Assembly: GCA_000508965.1 (NCBI GenBank) | Contig: BAHV02000001.1 | Span: 248,001-312,000, forward strand | Length of the DNA: 64,000 nucleotides | Direction of reading: 5' to 3' | DNA from: Dielma sp000508965 | GTDB taxonomy: Bacteria > Bacillota_I > Bacilli_A > Erysipelotrichales > Erysipelotrichaceae | Program-made: the position numbers and the translations under genes | Part shown: positions 17,301-25,445 of the stretch, one piece after another | Numbering within the stretch: the stretch's first letter is position 1 | Layout: the number at the start of each line of letters is the position of its first letter | Notes under the pieces: generated by a model | Database searches by the model: none | What the model was told of the DNA's origin: nothing | Seen by the model: the letters and a program-made list of their open reading frames with translations, nothing else

Positions 17301-17873
17301 TCAAGGACGCTGCAAAGCGAAATTAAGCGCCTTACTGCATGCGGCAACAGAAACTAAACCAATAAGTACAGGCAGCCATCCGTATACTATCAAACCGCCA
17401 AATACAATGAAGGAATCGCAGACAAATACCAATACAGATACCGGCAGATTAAAATATTTATGCAGAATCAAAGGCGGTACATCCATTCCCCCGCTGCTGC
17501 CGCCAGAACGCATGATTAAACCAATACCAAAGCCGGTTAAAAGACCGCCGATAACGCTTGCGGCCAACTGCGGCAAAACAGGCAAGGAAATAAATGCGAT
17601 AATTTGCAGAAAAAACGGATATAGCAGCGTACTGGCAGCAGTTTTGACTGCAAACTCACGGCCTAAAAATAATACCCCCAATAAAAAACAAACTATTATC
17701 AGTATATTGATGACCCACATAGGTTCAAGGTTTAAAACCTTTTCCATAATAACCGCAATGCCATTCACACCACCGCTGATCACGTGTGATGGCAGCAAGA
17801 ACCAGCTGCTGGCTATCGCAAGCAGCAAATTGCCAACAACTAGCAGTATAATATGCCGACGATTCACAACCAT
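17301..17873 (-). CDS. YitT family membrane protein, short form
   Basis: 190 residues, about five to six spans. The motifs PSHVISGGVNGIAV near residue 30 and IMRSGGSSGGMDVP near 125 identify the YitT/DUF161 family. Most members have about 280 residues with a soluble C-terminal DUF2179 domain; this one stops right after the last membrane span, so that domain is missing. Function unknown. The ATG at 17873 follows GGAGG by seven bases and overlaps the HAD gene by ten bases, placing it at the end of the PTS operon. Confidence 0.83.
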   Translation of the reverse strand: MVVNRRHIILLVVGNLLLAIASSWFLLPSHVISGGVNGIAVIMEKVLNLEPMWVINILIIVCFLLGVLFLGREFAVKTAASTLLYPFFLQIIAFISLPVLPQLAASVIGGLLTGFGIGLIMRSGGSSGGMDVPPLILHKYFNLPVSVLVFVCDSFIVFGGLIVYGWLPVLIGLVSVAACSKALNFALQRP

Positions 17874-18679
17874 AAATTTGCCTCCAGCCATTTTCCAACA
17901 CCATCTTCTTCACATGCTTCACATACCGTTTTAGCAAGCCCCAGAATATAAGGATGAGCATTTCTTACAGCTACAGTATTGGGAAAACATTCAAACAGAG
18001 AGGCATCATTCATACTATCACCAAAAATAATTACCTCTTCTTTGCTGAGCTTTAAGCTGTCTAGGATGAAATTCAAAGCAGCTCCTTTATTCGCATCCTT
18101 ATGGGTTATTTCCAGATTCCCCCTGACACTGGAAGTCAAAAGTAAATCAGTGTTTGCCTTCAGCGCTGATTGACACTGACAAAGCTTTTTCTCATTCAAG
18201 CTCATAATCTCCATCTTCAAAATAGTAAATTCATTAAGTTCTGCCGCTGTAATTGCAGGCAGCAGCTCAACATCAGCAGGCTGTCCCATATTTCTGGAAA
18301 TAACCATATCCATATCTTGCTGCAAAGAGATACTATTTTCATAAGCAAAGCTTCCCTTATCCGTGAAAAGCTGAATAGAAAAATCAAAACCTCTAATGAT
18401 TTCAATGCAAGTCCTGCCCTGCGGACCGCTGATCGGCAGCGAAAGCAAAATACTACCTGCATCATCACGGACCTGAGCTCCGTTTATTTCAATTGCCGGG
18501 CATTTGATCCCATAGGGTTCAAAGATACATTGAATATTTGCATAATCACGGCCGCTGGCAGGTATAAAGAACATTCCCTGCTGCTTAATTTTTTTAATTG
18601 CCTCTATGTTTCTCATTGATAAACTAAAATCACTGCGCAGCAAGGTACCATCCAAATCGGATACAATTAGTTTAATCAT
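17864..18679 (-). CDS. Cof-type HAD phosphatase
   Basis: 271 residues, HAD class IIB. Motif I is VSDLDGTLLRSDF, motif III includes the KGAALNF segment and motif IV is FGDSMNDASLF, typical of Cof/YwpJ sugar-phosphatases. It dephosphorylates a sugar or nucleotide phosphate; in this operon (EIIB, EIIC, EIIA, GH1) a role in removing excess phosphosugar is plausible. GGGAGG precedes the ATG; 48 bases after the GH1 gene. Confidence 0.88.
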   Translation of the reverse strand: MIKLIVSDLDGTLLRSDFSLSMRNIEAIKKIKQQGMFFIPASGRDYANIQCIFEPYGIKCPAIEINGAQVRDDAGSILLSLPISGPQGRTCIEIIRGFDFSIQLFTDKGSFAYENSISLQQDMDMVISRNMGQPADVELLPAITAAELNEFTILKMEIMSLNEKKLCQCQSALKANTDLLLTSSVRGNLEITHKDANKGAALNFILDSLKLSKEEVIIFGDSMNDASLFECFPNTVAVRNAHPYILGLAKTVCEACEEDGVGKWLEANLWL

Positions 18680-18727
18680 CGGTACCTCCCAAAAAGGGGA
18701 TATGCATGATGCACATCCACCTTATTT

Positions 18728-20179
18728 TTATAATTCTTCACCATTGCTGGCAATTACACGCTGATACCAATAAAAGCTGTCCTTCTTCATTCTTTTCTTG
18801 CTTCCCTGTCCATAATCATCCTGATCAACATAAATGAAGCCATAACGTTTACTCATTTCAGATGATGAACAGCTGACGATATCGATAGGTCCCCATGGAT
18901 AATAACCGATAACCTCTACACCGTCTTTGATTGCTTCCTTCATTTGTTCCACATGCTGGCGCAGATAGGAAATTCTTTTTTCATCATGAATCTGTCCATC
19001 CTCACTGATCGTATCGAAAGTTCCATAACCATTTTCAGCAATAATGATCGGTTTTTGATAACGGTCATAATAAGTATTCAGCACTGTGCGCAAACCGAGC
19101 GGATCAATTCCCCAGCCCCATTCGCTCGCATCGATATGCGGATTCATCAGGGCGCCGTCATCATTAATATCATCAGTACTTGTACTTTCCGCTGATGCGC
19201 AGATTGTATAATAATAGGAAATCGCTAAGAAATCAGCCGTGTTCTCACGCAATACTTGCTCATCTTCTGGACGGATATCAATATTCAAATGATGATCGTT
19301 GAAATAGCGAATCATATAACCCGGGTATGTACCTCTCAGCAACAAATCACTAAAGAAATACTCACGCTGATTTCTCAGCATATTAGCAAGTACATCCTCC
19401 GGTTTACAAGTCAGTGGTTCACTTAAACCATCATATACCATCATGCCGAGCCGGAAATCAGGATTGATTTCATGACCTATTTTTGTTGCTATCGCACAAG
19501 CTGTACATTCATTATGAATTCCCTGGTATTTAGCTTCCAGCAGATTCTCTACACGGTCTGCCGGAATACCTAAATGGTTAAAAGACTCATGATGAATTAA
19601 ATTAATCTGATTAACAAGAATCCAATATTTCACCTTATCTTTATAACGTCTGAAACAAGTCTCGCAATATTTCACAAAAAAATCAATTGTTTTACGATTA
19701 TACCAGCCATCGTATTCAACCGCTAAATGAAGCGGCATTTCATAATGAGAAAGGGTAATCAATGGTACCATGCCATTTTTAATTATTTCATCAATCAAAT
19801 CATCATAAAACTGCAACCCTTCTTCATTTGGCATTTCATCATCACCATTAGGATAAATGCGCGCCCAATTGATAGAAGTTCTGAAAGTTTTCATGCCGGT
19901 TTCCGCGAGCAGTTTTAAATCTTCTTTATAGGTGTGATAGAAATCAATACCATAACGTTTAGGATAATAGCCATTCTGATCCTGCATTGCAAACTCTATG
20001 TCTTTGATTGTTGTTTCTTTGTTTGATTTCTTTTTTAAATCACCTTGATCCTGAACTTTAAGAATATCTGCTACACACCAGCCTTTACCGCCTTCCAGAA
20101 AAGCGCCCTCTGCCTGATTAGCGGCAATCGCGCCACCCCATAAAAAATCTTTAGGGAAACCTTGTGCTGCCTGTTTCAT
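18728..20179 (-). CDS. GH1 6-phospho-beta-glycosidase with Gln at the acid/base position
   Basis: 483 residues. The GH1 N-terminal signature FPKDFLWGGAIAANQAEG, the nucleophile E380 in IIIAENGYG and the phosphate-binding SEMSKRYG are all present. At the acid/base site, where GH1 enzymes have N-E-P, this protein reads ILVNQINL: Gln191 (codon CAG) replaces Glu. In the family, plant myrosinases carry such a Gln and cleave S-glucosides whose leaving group needs no acid. The enzyme may therefore act on phosphorylated thioglucosides or other substrates with a good leaving group, or be a binding/sensing protein. It follows the EIIA gene without a gap. Confidence 0.9.
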   Translation of the reverse strand: MKQAAQGFPKDFLWGGAIAANQAEGAFLEGGKGWCVADILKVQDQGDLKKKSNKETTIKDIEFAMQDQNGYYPKRYGIDFYHTYKEDLKLLAETGMKTFRTSINWARIYPNGDDEMPNEEGLQFYDDLIDEIIKNGMVPLITLSHYEMPLHLAVEYDGWYNRKTIDFFVKYCETCFRRYKDKVKYWILVNQINLIHHESFNHLGIPADRVENLLEAKYQGIHNECTACAIATKIGHEINPDFRLGMMVYDGLSEPLTCKPEDVLANMLRNQREYFFSDLLLRGTYPGYMIRYFNDHHLNIDIRPEDEQVLRENTADFLAISYYYTICASAESTSTDDINDDGALMNPHIDASEWGWGIDPLGLRTVLNTYYDRYQKPIIIAENGYGTFDTISEDGQIHDEKRISYLRQHVEQMKEAIKDGVEVIGYYPWGPIDIVSCSSSEMSKRYGFIYVDQDDYGQGSKKRMKKDSFYWYQRVIASNGEEL

Positions 20180-20518
20180 TTAGCCCTCCTGTTTTTCTGC
20201 TTTTAAAGCTGTAATTTCTTTTTTCATTTCAATTTGTTCACTAATTAATTCCTTTGCCAGAATTGCTGTCATTAAATGATCCTGAGCATGGACCATGATG
20301 AAGCTCAATTCTACTTCACAGGTTCCGGAGGTTTCCTGTGATAAGATTTGAAACTGCACCTGATGGGCATCATTCAATAATTCTTCTGCCTTTTCAAGCA
20401 AAGCAGCAGCGGCCTCAAAATCACCCTCCTTGGCTTTATCTAATGCCTCAAAAGAATAACTGCGTGCCTCTCCAGCCTTCGCAATTAAAGCAAATGCTGT
20501 TTCACTGGATTTGATCAT
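20180..20518 (-). CDS. PTS lactose/cellobiose-type EIIA
   Basis: 112 residues, all-helical EIIA of the Lac family. The phosphorylated His is H77 in IMVHAQDHLM, with the metal-binding Asp three residues later. It passes phosphate from HPr to the EIIB at 21858-22154. Its ATG overlaps the stop of the EIIC gene (ATGA) and GAGGTGA lies upstream; its stop abuts the start of the GH1 gene. Confidence 0.94.
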   Translation of the reverse strand: MIKSSETAFALIAKAGEARSYSFEALDKAKEGDFEAAAALLEKAEELLNDAHQVQFQILSQETSGTCEVELSFIMVHAQDHLMTAILAKELISEQIEMKKEITALKAEKQEG

Positions 20519-21831
20519 ACATTCACCTCTTCTCCATTTTGTGCTTCTTCAAATTCTTCCTGAAGCTTTGTTTTTTCGTACATCTTTACAAATGGATAAT
20601 AAATAAAAGCATCGACGACAATAAGTGCCAAGACAAAGACAGCCGCTTTCCAATCAAGGGTGGAAATTAATGCACCGATGGGTGCAGGTGCTGTCCATGG
20701 CGCGTTTATAACTGCCATTTTAATAATACCAGAAGCTGTCAGCAGCCAGCCTAAGATTGTATTTACCGTCGGAACAATCATGAATGGGATAATCATAATT
20801 GGATTTAAGAAAATCGGCAAACCGAAAATCAATGGTTCATTAATATTAAATAGAGACGGAATAATTGCGATACGTCCTACCTCTTTCATCTGCTTTGATT
20901 TACTGCGCAATAACAGGAAAGCCAATGCCAAAGTTGCGCCTCCGCCGCCTAACGCTGTATAGAATGACCAGAATGGGCCGGTATAGATATGAGTTGGTGC
21001 TAAGCCTTGAGCATATAATTCTGCATTCGCTGTCGCGTTAATCAGCTCCAATGGATCAAGAATCGGACCTACAACCGTAGTTGGATGTACACCAAAACCA
21101 AACAATAAATTCTCAAAGGCAGTTAATGTACTAACCATGAATAGATTATCAACACTTGCCTTTACGTTTTCAAACATGCTGAAGAATAAATCAGGAATTA
21201 ACTGGCCTGTCGTTACCTGACAAATCAGCGATACACCATAAAGTATGATCATCGCAAAACCAAATGGGAATAAGGCTGCGAAAGAATTCGCTACCACCGG
21301 CGGTACACCTTTTGGCATATGGATCGTCCAGCCTCGATTCTCAACAAATTTCATGATTTCTACACTCAATAAGGCAACAATGATTGAAAGCAAAATCCCC
21401 TTACTTTCAAAAGCACTCGTCAAGATAGCACCGTCTGTTACCGGTGAGCAAACAAGAATATAAATAGCTACTGAGCTAAGTGAATAGTTAATGGCTTTTT
21501 TATTATAGCTCTTGGCAAGTGAATAAGCTGCCGCAAAGCAAATAAAGAGTGACATGATACCCATTGTTGCATTAAACGGCGCCAATAAGTATGCTGAATT
21601 CGCATTTGCCCAGTAATACCAGCCTAAAAGTAAATTATCAAGAATGCCGATGCCGGTTAAATTATCCGGAGATACCGGCGGACATGCCAGAATCAAAAAG
21701 ATACTGCCAATGATTGTAAGCGGAACTGCTGAAACGATGCCGTCACGCATAGCAAGCAGATGACGTTGTGATCCAAAGAAATTGGCTAAAGGCATTAATT
21801 TTTCTTCTAGCCAATCAAAGAATTTTTGCAT
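20515..21831 (-). CDS. PTS cellobiose-type EIIC
   Basis: 438-residue permease subunit of the lactose/cellobiose PTS family with about ten membrane spans; it starts MQKFFDWLEEKLMPLANFFG and has the NEPLIFGLP loop (NINEPLIFGLPIFLNP), the substrate-binding signature of the family. The EIIB and EIIA are separate neighbours, the order being EIIB-EIIC-EIIA-GH1 as in lic/cel operons. AAGGGG precedes the ATG. Confidence 0.95.
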   Translation of the reverse strand: MQKFFDWLEEKLMPLANFFGSQRHLLAMRDGIVSAVPLTIIGSIFLILACPPVSPDNLTGIGILDNLLLGWYYWANANSAYLLAPFNATMGIMSLFICFAAAYSLAKSYNKKAINYSLSSVAIYILVCSPVTDGAILTSAFESKGILLSIIVALLSVEIMKFVENRGWTIHMPKGVPPVVANSFAALFPFGFAMIILYGVSLICQVTTGQLIPDLFFSMFENVKASVDNLFMVSTLTAFENLLFGFGVHPTTVVGPILDPLELINATANAELYAQGLAPTHIYTGPFWSFYTALGGGGATLALAFLLLRSKSKQMKEVGRIAIIPSLFNINEPLIFGLPIFLNPIMIIPFMIVPTVNTILGWLLTASGIIKMAVINAPWTAPAPIGALISTLDWKAAVFVLALIVVDAFIYYPFVKMYEKTKLQEEFEEAQNGEEVNV

Positions 21832-21857
21832 AATACTACCCCTTTCGCAAAATTATT

Positions 21858-22154
21858 TTATAATTTTCTAACTGCATCCATGATTTTTTTGCCATTGCAT
21901 GTGCCATATGCACTTGGATCAATGTCAGCAATCTTGATTTCATAAGGTGCTGCCAGTTTTTCAAGCATTTTTTTCTGATAACGAATTTGCGGTGCGACTA
22001 GAATAGCATCATATTTGCCGATGCAATCCTTCACTTCCTGTACTGATTTTGCTTCGATAAACCAATCTTTTTCATCCTCATGTAAATTTTCTTTCATTGC
22101 TTCAACGACAATTGTTGTGGATGCTCCACATGCGCAAACTAATAAAATGTTCAT
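21858..22154 (-). CDS. PTS lactose/cellobiose-type EIIB
   Basis: 98 residues. Begins MNILLVCACGASTTIVV; Cys7 of the CxxGxST loop is the phosphorylation site (a second Cys at position 9 is unusual). The open frame extends 21 codons further up but GGAG at a good distance and family length fix the ATG at 22154. It has its own promoter at 22194-22222 under a palindromic operator. Confidence 0.93.
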   Translation of the reverse strand: MNILLVCACGASTTIVVEAMKENLHEDEKDWFIEAKSVQEVKDCIGKYDAILVAPQIRYQKKMLEKLAAPYEIKIADIDPSAYGTCNGKKIMDAVRKL

Positions 22155-22193
22155 AATGTTGTTCTCCTTTAGACTCATGTCCCTTGCACTATC

Positions 22194-22222
22194 GTTATAC
22201 CATTGTCCATTAAACATGTCAT
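22194..22222 (-). promoter_or_regulatory. Promoter of the EIIB-EIIC-EIIA-GH1-HAD-YitT operon
   Basis: Minus strand: ATGACA, 17 bases, TATAAC, with the operator at 22232-22251 exactly nine bases upstream of the -35. Same layout as the promoters at 22914-22942 and 23019-23047. Confidence 0.7.
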
Positions 22223-22231
22223 CCTATCAAA

Positions 22232-22251
22232 TGTCCACAGCATTGTGGACA
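22232..22251 (-). promoter_or_regulatory. Palindromic operator 1 (probable LicR-type activator site)
   Basis: Perfect inverted repeat TGTCCACA-N4-TGTGGACA, nine bases upstream of the EIIB promoter. Related copies lie at 22952-22972 and 22990-23009. Confidence 0.7.
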
Positions 22252-22253
22252 AC

Positions 22254-22883
22254 TTACGGAAAACTATCAAGCAGACTTTGATGCAGCTGTTTTGCATGTT
22301 GGTGGAAATATTGAATCAATGGACCATAGATGAAGACACTCAGCAGTGTTCCTAGACCAAGGGGACCTGATACAAGAAAAGCCAATATAAAGCCGCTGCC
22401 CTCACAGATGGTCATTGCTGTGCGGATATCAGTCTGAAACTTATCTCTTAAAGCGACCATAAAATAATCAATAGGACAAGGTGCAAAATTACCTATTAAA
22501 TACGTTCCGCAGCCAATGCTGATAGTCAATACACCAACTAAAAATAGTATCAGCTTGCCAATCCAAAACGAAATAGATACGCCATTCATCAGCAAGACGA
22601 AGAAATCCACAAATCCGCTCATCACAAATGAGGTAATCATACAGGATAACTTTGGACGCTCATGGCGCAGCCAGCCACCTAACAGAATTAAAAGCAGCGA
22701 GGTAACATTCATCCAAGTACCAATCGATAAACGGAAATGCTCATATAGACCAACACTTACCGCATCCCATGCACTGACACCAAAATCAGCTACAATCGTC
22801 ACCGCGATCCCAAATGCAAACAACATTAAGCCGATAACAAAGAACATTATGCGGAAGAACAACTTATGACCTTTGGTTTTCAC
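22254..22883 (-). CDS. YczE-type integral membrane protein (second copy)
   Basis: 209 residues with about five to six spans, same family as 2930-3586: FGIAVTIVADFGVSAWDAVSVGL near the N terminus and the IGNFAPCPIDYFMVAL loop. It begins at a GTG (22883) with GAGGGG five bases upstream; no ATG is in place. It is first in the minus-strand run of the cellobiose-type cluster and has its own activator-type promoter. Function unknown; recurrence beside a second beta-glucoside PTS suggests a linked task such as export of aglycones. Confidence 0.8.
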   Translation of the reverse strand: MKTKGHKLFFRIMFFVIGLMLFAFGIAVTIVADFGVSAWDAVSVGLYEHFRLSIGTWMNVTSLLLILLGGWLRHERPKLSCMITSFVMSGFVDFFVLLMNGVSISFWIGKLILFLVGVLTISIGCGTYLIGNFAPCPIDYFMVALRDKFQTDIRTAMTICEGSGFILAFLVSGPLGLGTLLSVFIYGPLIQYFHQHAKQLHQSLLDSFP

Positions 22884-22913
22884 ATTCACCCCTCTCTTTC
22901 CAACCGCACTTTA

Positions 22914-22942
22914 GTTATAAAAGATTTCATATCAAATGTCAT
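22914..22942 (-). promoter_or_regulatory. Promoter of the YczE-type gene
   Basis: Minus strand: ATGACA, 17 bases, TATAAC, identical hexamers to the EIIB promoter, with an operator-like site nine bases upstream of the -35. Confidence 0.65.
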
Positions 22943-22951
22943 TCATGCCTT

Positions 22952-22972
22952 TGACCCTATGTTTGTGGACAA
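22952..22972 (-). promoter_or_regulatory. Operator-like site 2 (one strong half)
   Basis: Minus strand TTGTCCACA, four bases, then a degenerate second half TAGGGTCA; spacing to the -35 (nine bases) equals that of operator 1. Confidence 0.55.
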
Positions 22973-22989
22973 AACAGCTTAATTAAAAA

Positions 22990-23009
22990 GTTCCACATTG
23001 CTGTGGACA
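22990..23009 (+). promoter_or_regulatory. Operator-like site 3
   Basis: GTTCCACA-N4-TGTGGACA, six-base core arms plus a complete right arm, nine bases upstream of the promoter of the regulator gene. Suggests autoregulation. Confidence 0.6.
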
Positions 23010-23018
23010 ATTTCATTC

Positions 23019-23047
23019 TGTTCATCGCATTCGATTTCATTTATACT
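23019..23047 (+). promoter_or_regulatory. Promoter of the LicR-type activator
   Basis: TGTTCA (poor -35), 17 bases, TATACT; the weak -35 and the operator just upstream suit an activator-dependent promoter. Confidence 0.55.
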
Positions 23048-23078
23048 AAATATGGGTGAGAATAAGACAGGTGATACA

Positions 23079-24977
23079 ATGAATAAAAATCAGAAAATCA
23101 TTTTGAAAGAACTTCTAGCCAGTGATGTTCCGCTAACCAGTGAACATTTGGCGCTGACATGCGGCGTATCAAGCAAATCGATTCGCCGCTATCTTGCCGA
23201 TCTTAAAGACCAGTGTGAACAGCATGGAGCTACAATCATTATGAAACCGGGGTTAGGAAATTTGATTCGTATCGATGATGAACAGAAATTCCACACTTTT
23301 CTCGAAAAAGAACGGAGTTCACAGAAAATACCAAATTCTCCTGAAGAACGCCTGGACTATCTCTTAAACTTATTACTCTATAACAGCGATTACGTTAAGG
23401 TTTCAGACATCGCTGATGATTTATTCATTTCCGCCTCACGGTTGAGTATTGATTTAAAAAATCTGCGCTCTTTGCTTGATAATTATCATTTAAAAATAGT
23501 AAATAAGCCTAATTATGGTATCAGAATTCAAGGGAATGAACGTGATCGTCGGATCTGCATGGCTGAGTATTACATGAAGAAAAGAAATGATGATACAACC
23601 AGCAATCCTAATGATGCTTATCAGGTGATGATAAATAATGTCATTACAAAAGTTCTCGTTCAGAAAAACATTCATATGTCAGACATTGCTTTGCAAAGCC
23701 TTGCTATTCATTTACTGATTGCAGTAGAACGAATAAAAACAAGCAACATCATACAATTAACTAGTGAAACACAGCAAAAAATGGAGGCTAAAGGTGAATA
23801 CTCAATTGCTCTTGCGTTAAAAGACGCCATTGAACATACGTTTGGCATTACCTTACCGATATCAGAAATTTGTTACCTGACCCAGCATCTTATCGGCAAA
23901 AAACACTTTGAAAGTGATACAAATGAGTTTGATGTGGAAGTAAATGAGGAAGTAACGGTACTCGTAAATGTAATTCTGCGCTCTATTTTTGATCAGACAC
24001 GAATGGATTTTTATAATGATATTGATTTGAAAATGAATTTGATGCTGCACATGATTCCTTTTTTAGAACGGGTACGCAACCAGATGATGGTTCATAATCC
24101 GATTATCAATGATATAAAAGAAAAATACAGCTTTGCTTATGAACTTGCTTCAATTGGGCTTAGCGCTGTCTGCGAGCGATTAAAGGTTAAAATCACCGAG
24201 GATGAGATTAGTTTCTTTGCGCTGCATTTTATTCTTGCCTTAGAACGCAAGCGGGAAGAAGTTGCCCCCAGCAATATCCTTATCGTCTGCAGTACCGGCA
24301 GAGCGACTTCACAGTTATTGGCTTATCAGATTCAAAAGAAATTCGGTGACCGTATTAATGTAATCAGAATCATTGAAGCACATCGATTAGATCAAATGAA
24401 TCTTGAAAGCTTTGATTTTATCTTCTCAACGGTGCCAATTCATAAAGAATATCCATTACCTATCCGCCAAATTAACAATTTATTGGAAGAAAAAGATTTC
24501 AATCTGATTGAGAGCTGCTTGAAAGCAGGAACAGCTAAACTGCATATCCGTGATTTAATGGATGAAAAACTATTCTTTACAGATATCGATGCCCAGAATA
24601 AAGAAGAAGCGTTGCAGATTCTGATTCAAAAGGTTTCTGATCATGTCAGCATTCCAGATAATTTTTATCAATTAGTCTTAGAGCGTGAGGAATTTGCCTC
24701 TACCGAGCTTAACAACTTAGTGGCTATTCCGCATCCCAATTGCGCGGTCACCAATTCTACTTTTATCGCAACAGGCATCTTAAAGAAGCCAATTATATGG
24801 AATTCTAAATCTGTACAGATTATTTTTCTAATCGCGATTATGCCAAATAACAAACAGGATCTGCGTGATTTCTATGAAGGTGTCGTTGATTTTGTGACAA
24901 AAGAGAAAAATACATCGGAGCTGCTGCATAAGCAAACATATGATAATTTGATGAATTTATTAGAACATACTAAATAA
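23079..24977 (+). CDS. LicR/CelR-type PTS-controlled transcriptional activator
   Basis: 632 residues in the order: N-terminal helix-turn-helix (LTCGVSSKSIRRYLADL near residue 30) and second HTH (DIADDLFISASRLSIDLKNL near 110); two PRD domains with conserved His (about 180-385); EIIB-like domain with CSTGRAT near 403; EIIA-like domain with AIPHPN near 550. Such proteins activate sugar operons and are switched by phosphorylation from HPr and the cognate EIIB. It faces the cellobiose-type operon and is the natural reader of the repeated TGTCCACA sites. The ATG at 23079 has AGGTGA in place; the open frame from 22998 runs through the promoter and operator and is not used. Confidence 0.92.
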   Translation: MNKNQKIILKELLASDVPLTSEHLALTCGVSSKSIRRYLADLKDQCEQHGATIIMKPGLGNLIRIDDEQKFHTFLEKERSSQKIPNSPEERLDYLLNLLLYNSDYVKVSDIADDLFISASRLSIDLKNLRSLLDNYHLKIVNKPNYGIRIQGNERDRRICMAEYYMKKRNDDTTSNPNDAYQVMINNVITKVLVQKNIHMSDIALQSLAIHLLIAVERIKTSNIIQLTSETQQKMEAKGEYSIALALKDAIEHTFGITLPISEICYLTQHLIGKKHFESDTNEFDVEVNEEVTVLVNVILRSIFDQTRMDFYNDIDLKMNLMLHMIPFLERVRNQMMVHNPIINDIKEKYSFAYELASIGLSAVCERLKVKITEDEISFFALHFILALERKREEVAPSNILIVCSTGRATSQLLAYQIQKKFGDRINVIRIIEAHRLDQMNLESFDFIFSTVPIHKEYPLPIRQINNLLEEKDFNLIESCLKAGTAKLHIRDLMDEKLFFTDIDAQNKEEALQILIQKVSDHVSIPDNFYQLVLEREEFASTELNNLVAIPHPNCAVTNSTFIATGILKKPIIWNSKSVQIIFLIAIMPNNKQDLRDFYEGVVDFVTKEKNTSELLHKQTYDNLMNLLEHTK

Positions 24978-24981
24978 TAGA

Positions 24982-25023
24982 AGGACTGAAAGTATCAGCG
25001 ATTGATCTTATCAGTCCTCTTTT
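24982..25023 (+). terminator. Terminator of the LicR-type activator gene
   Basis: AGGACTGA (24982-24989) pairs with TCAGTCCT (25011-25018), then CTTTTC. The same stem sequence recurs at 25396-25437. Confidence 0.75.
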
Positions 25024-25024
25024 C

Positions 25025-25358
25025 GATTTATGTTTAATAGTTTCTGAAGAAGATTATAATTTTGAATCAATTCATTGGGTAAAGTCTTATAATGAGTAGC
25101 GTCCAATACCGGCAGCATTTGCGGAAAATGAAATTAATTATCTTGAGTGGAGTAATGAAATTTTTTGATGATCTTTATTATTACATGGCGCCTGCGGATG
25201 TGAAATTGTCTGCCACAATCAATCAGGGCAAGGTGACTTTCACATATCAGGGATATATAACCGCAAAGCAAGGAGAAACGCCGGATTATTTTCAAGAAGC
25301 AACTTTTGATTTTCATGTCCATCCTGAATTAAAGAACTTTGATAATGACATTGAGTAA
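25025..25358 (+). pseudogene. Degraded gene fragment of unknown family
   Basis: Reading from 25025 gives a natural-looking peptide (LCLIVSEEDYNFESIHWV... SYNE), a TAG at 25097-25099, then RPIPAAFAENEINYLEWSNE-IF, then a stop; a one-base shift at the T6 run 25161-25166 continues into DDLYYYMAPADVKLSA and on to VHPELKNFDNDIE with a stop at 25356. Joined, the pieces form one protein of about 110 residues broken by a nonsense codon and a frameshift, with its start lost. The last part alone (ATG at 25155, 67 residues) could still be made but has a poorly placed ribosome site. I do not recognise the family. Confidence 0.6.
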
Positions 25359-25395
25359 ATTATTGATATCTTAATTCTACTAATAAGCTAAGCAA

Positions 25396-25437
25396 AAGGA
25401 CTGAAGCGGTATGCAGATATGCTGCCCTTCAGTCCTT
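25396..25437 (-). terminator. Terminator after the thrC-thrB-ACT-HAD operon
   Basis: Eleven-base perfect stem AAGGACTGAAG / CTTCAGTCCTT around a 20-base loop; T-run on both sides, so it can work in both directions. Confidence 0.8.
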
Positions 25438-25445
25438 ATTTATTT

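Noticed and set aside
17287..17934. Long plus-strand frame opposite the YitT-type gene
   Set aside because: Antisense shadow of the YitT and HAD genes; composition is unlike a protein.
25092..25358. Small intact gene starting at 25092
   Set aside because: The first part of that frame overlaps in another phase a sequence that continues the real protein; the pieces fit better as a broken gene.
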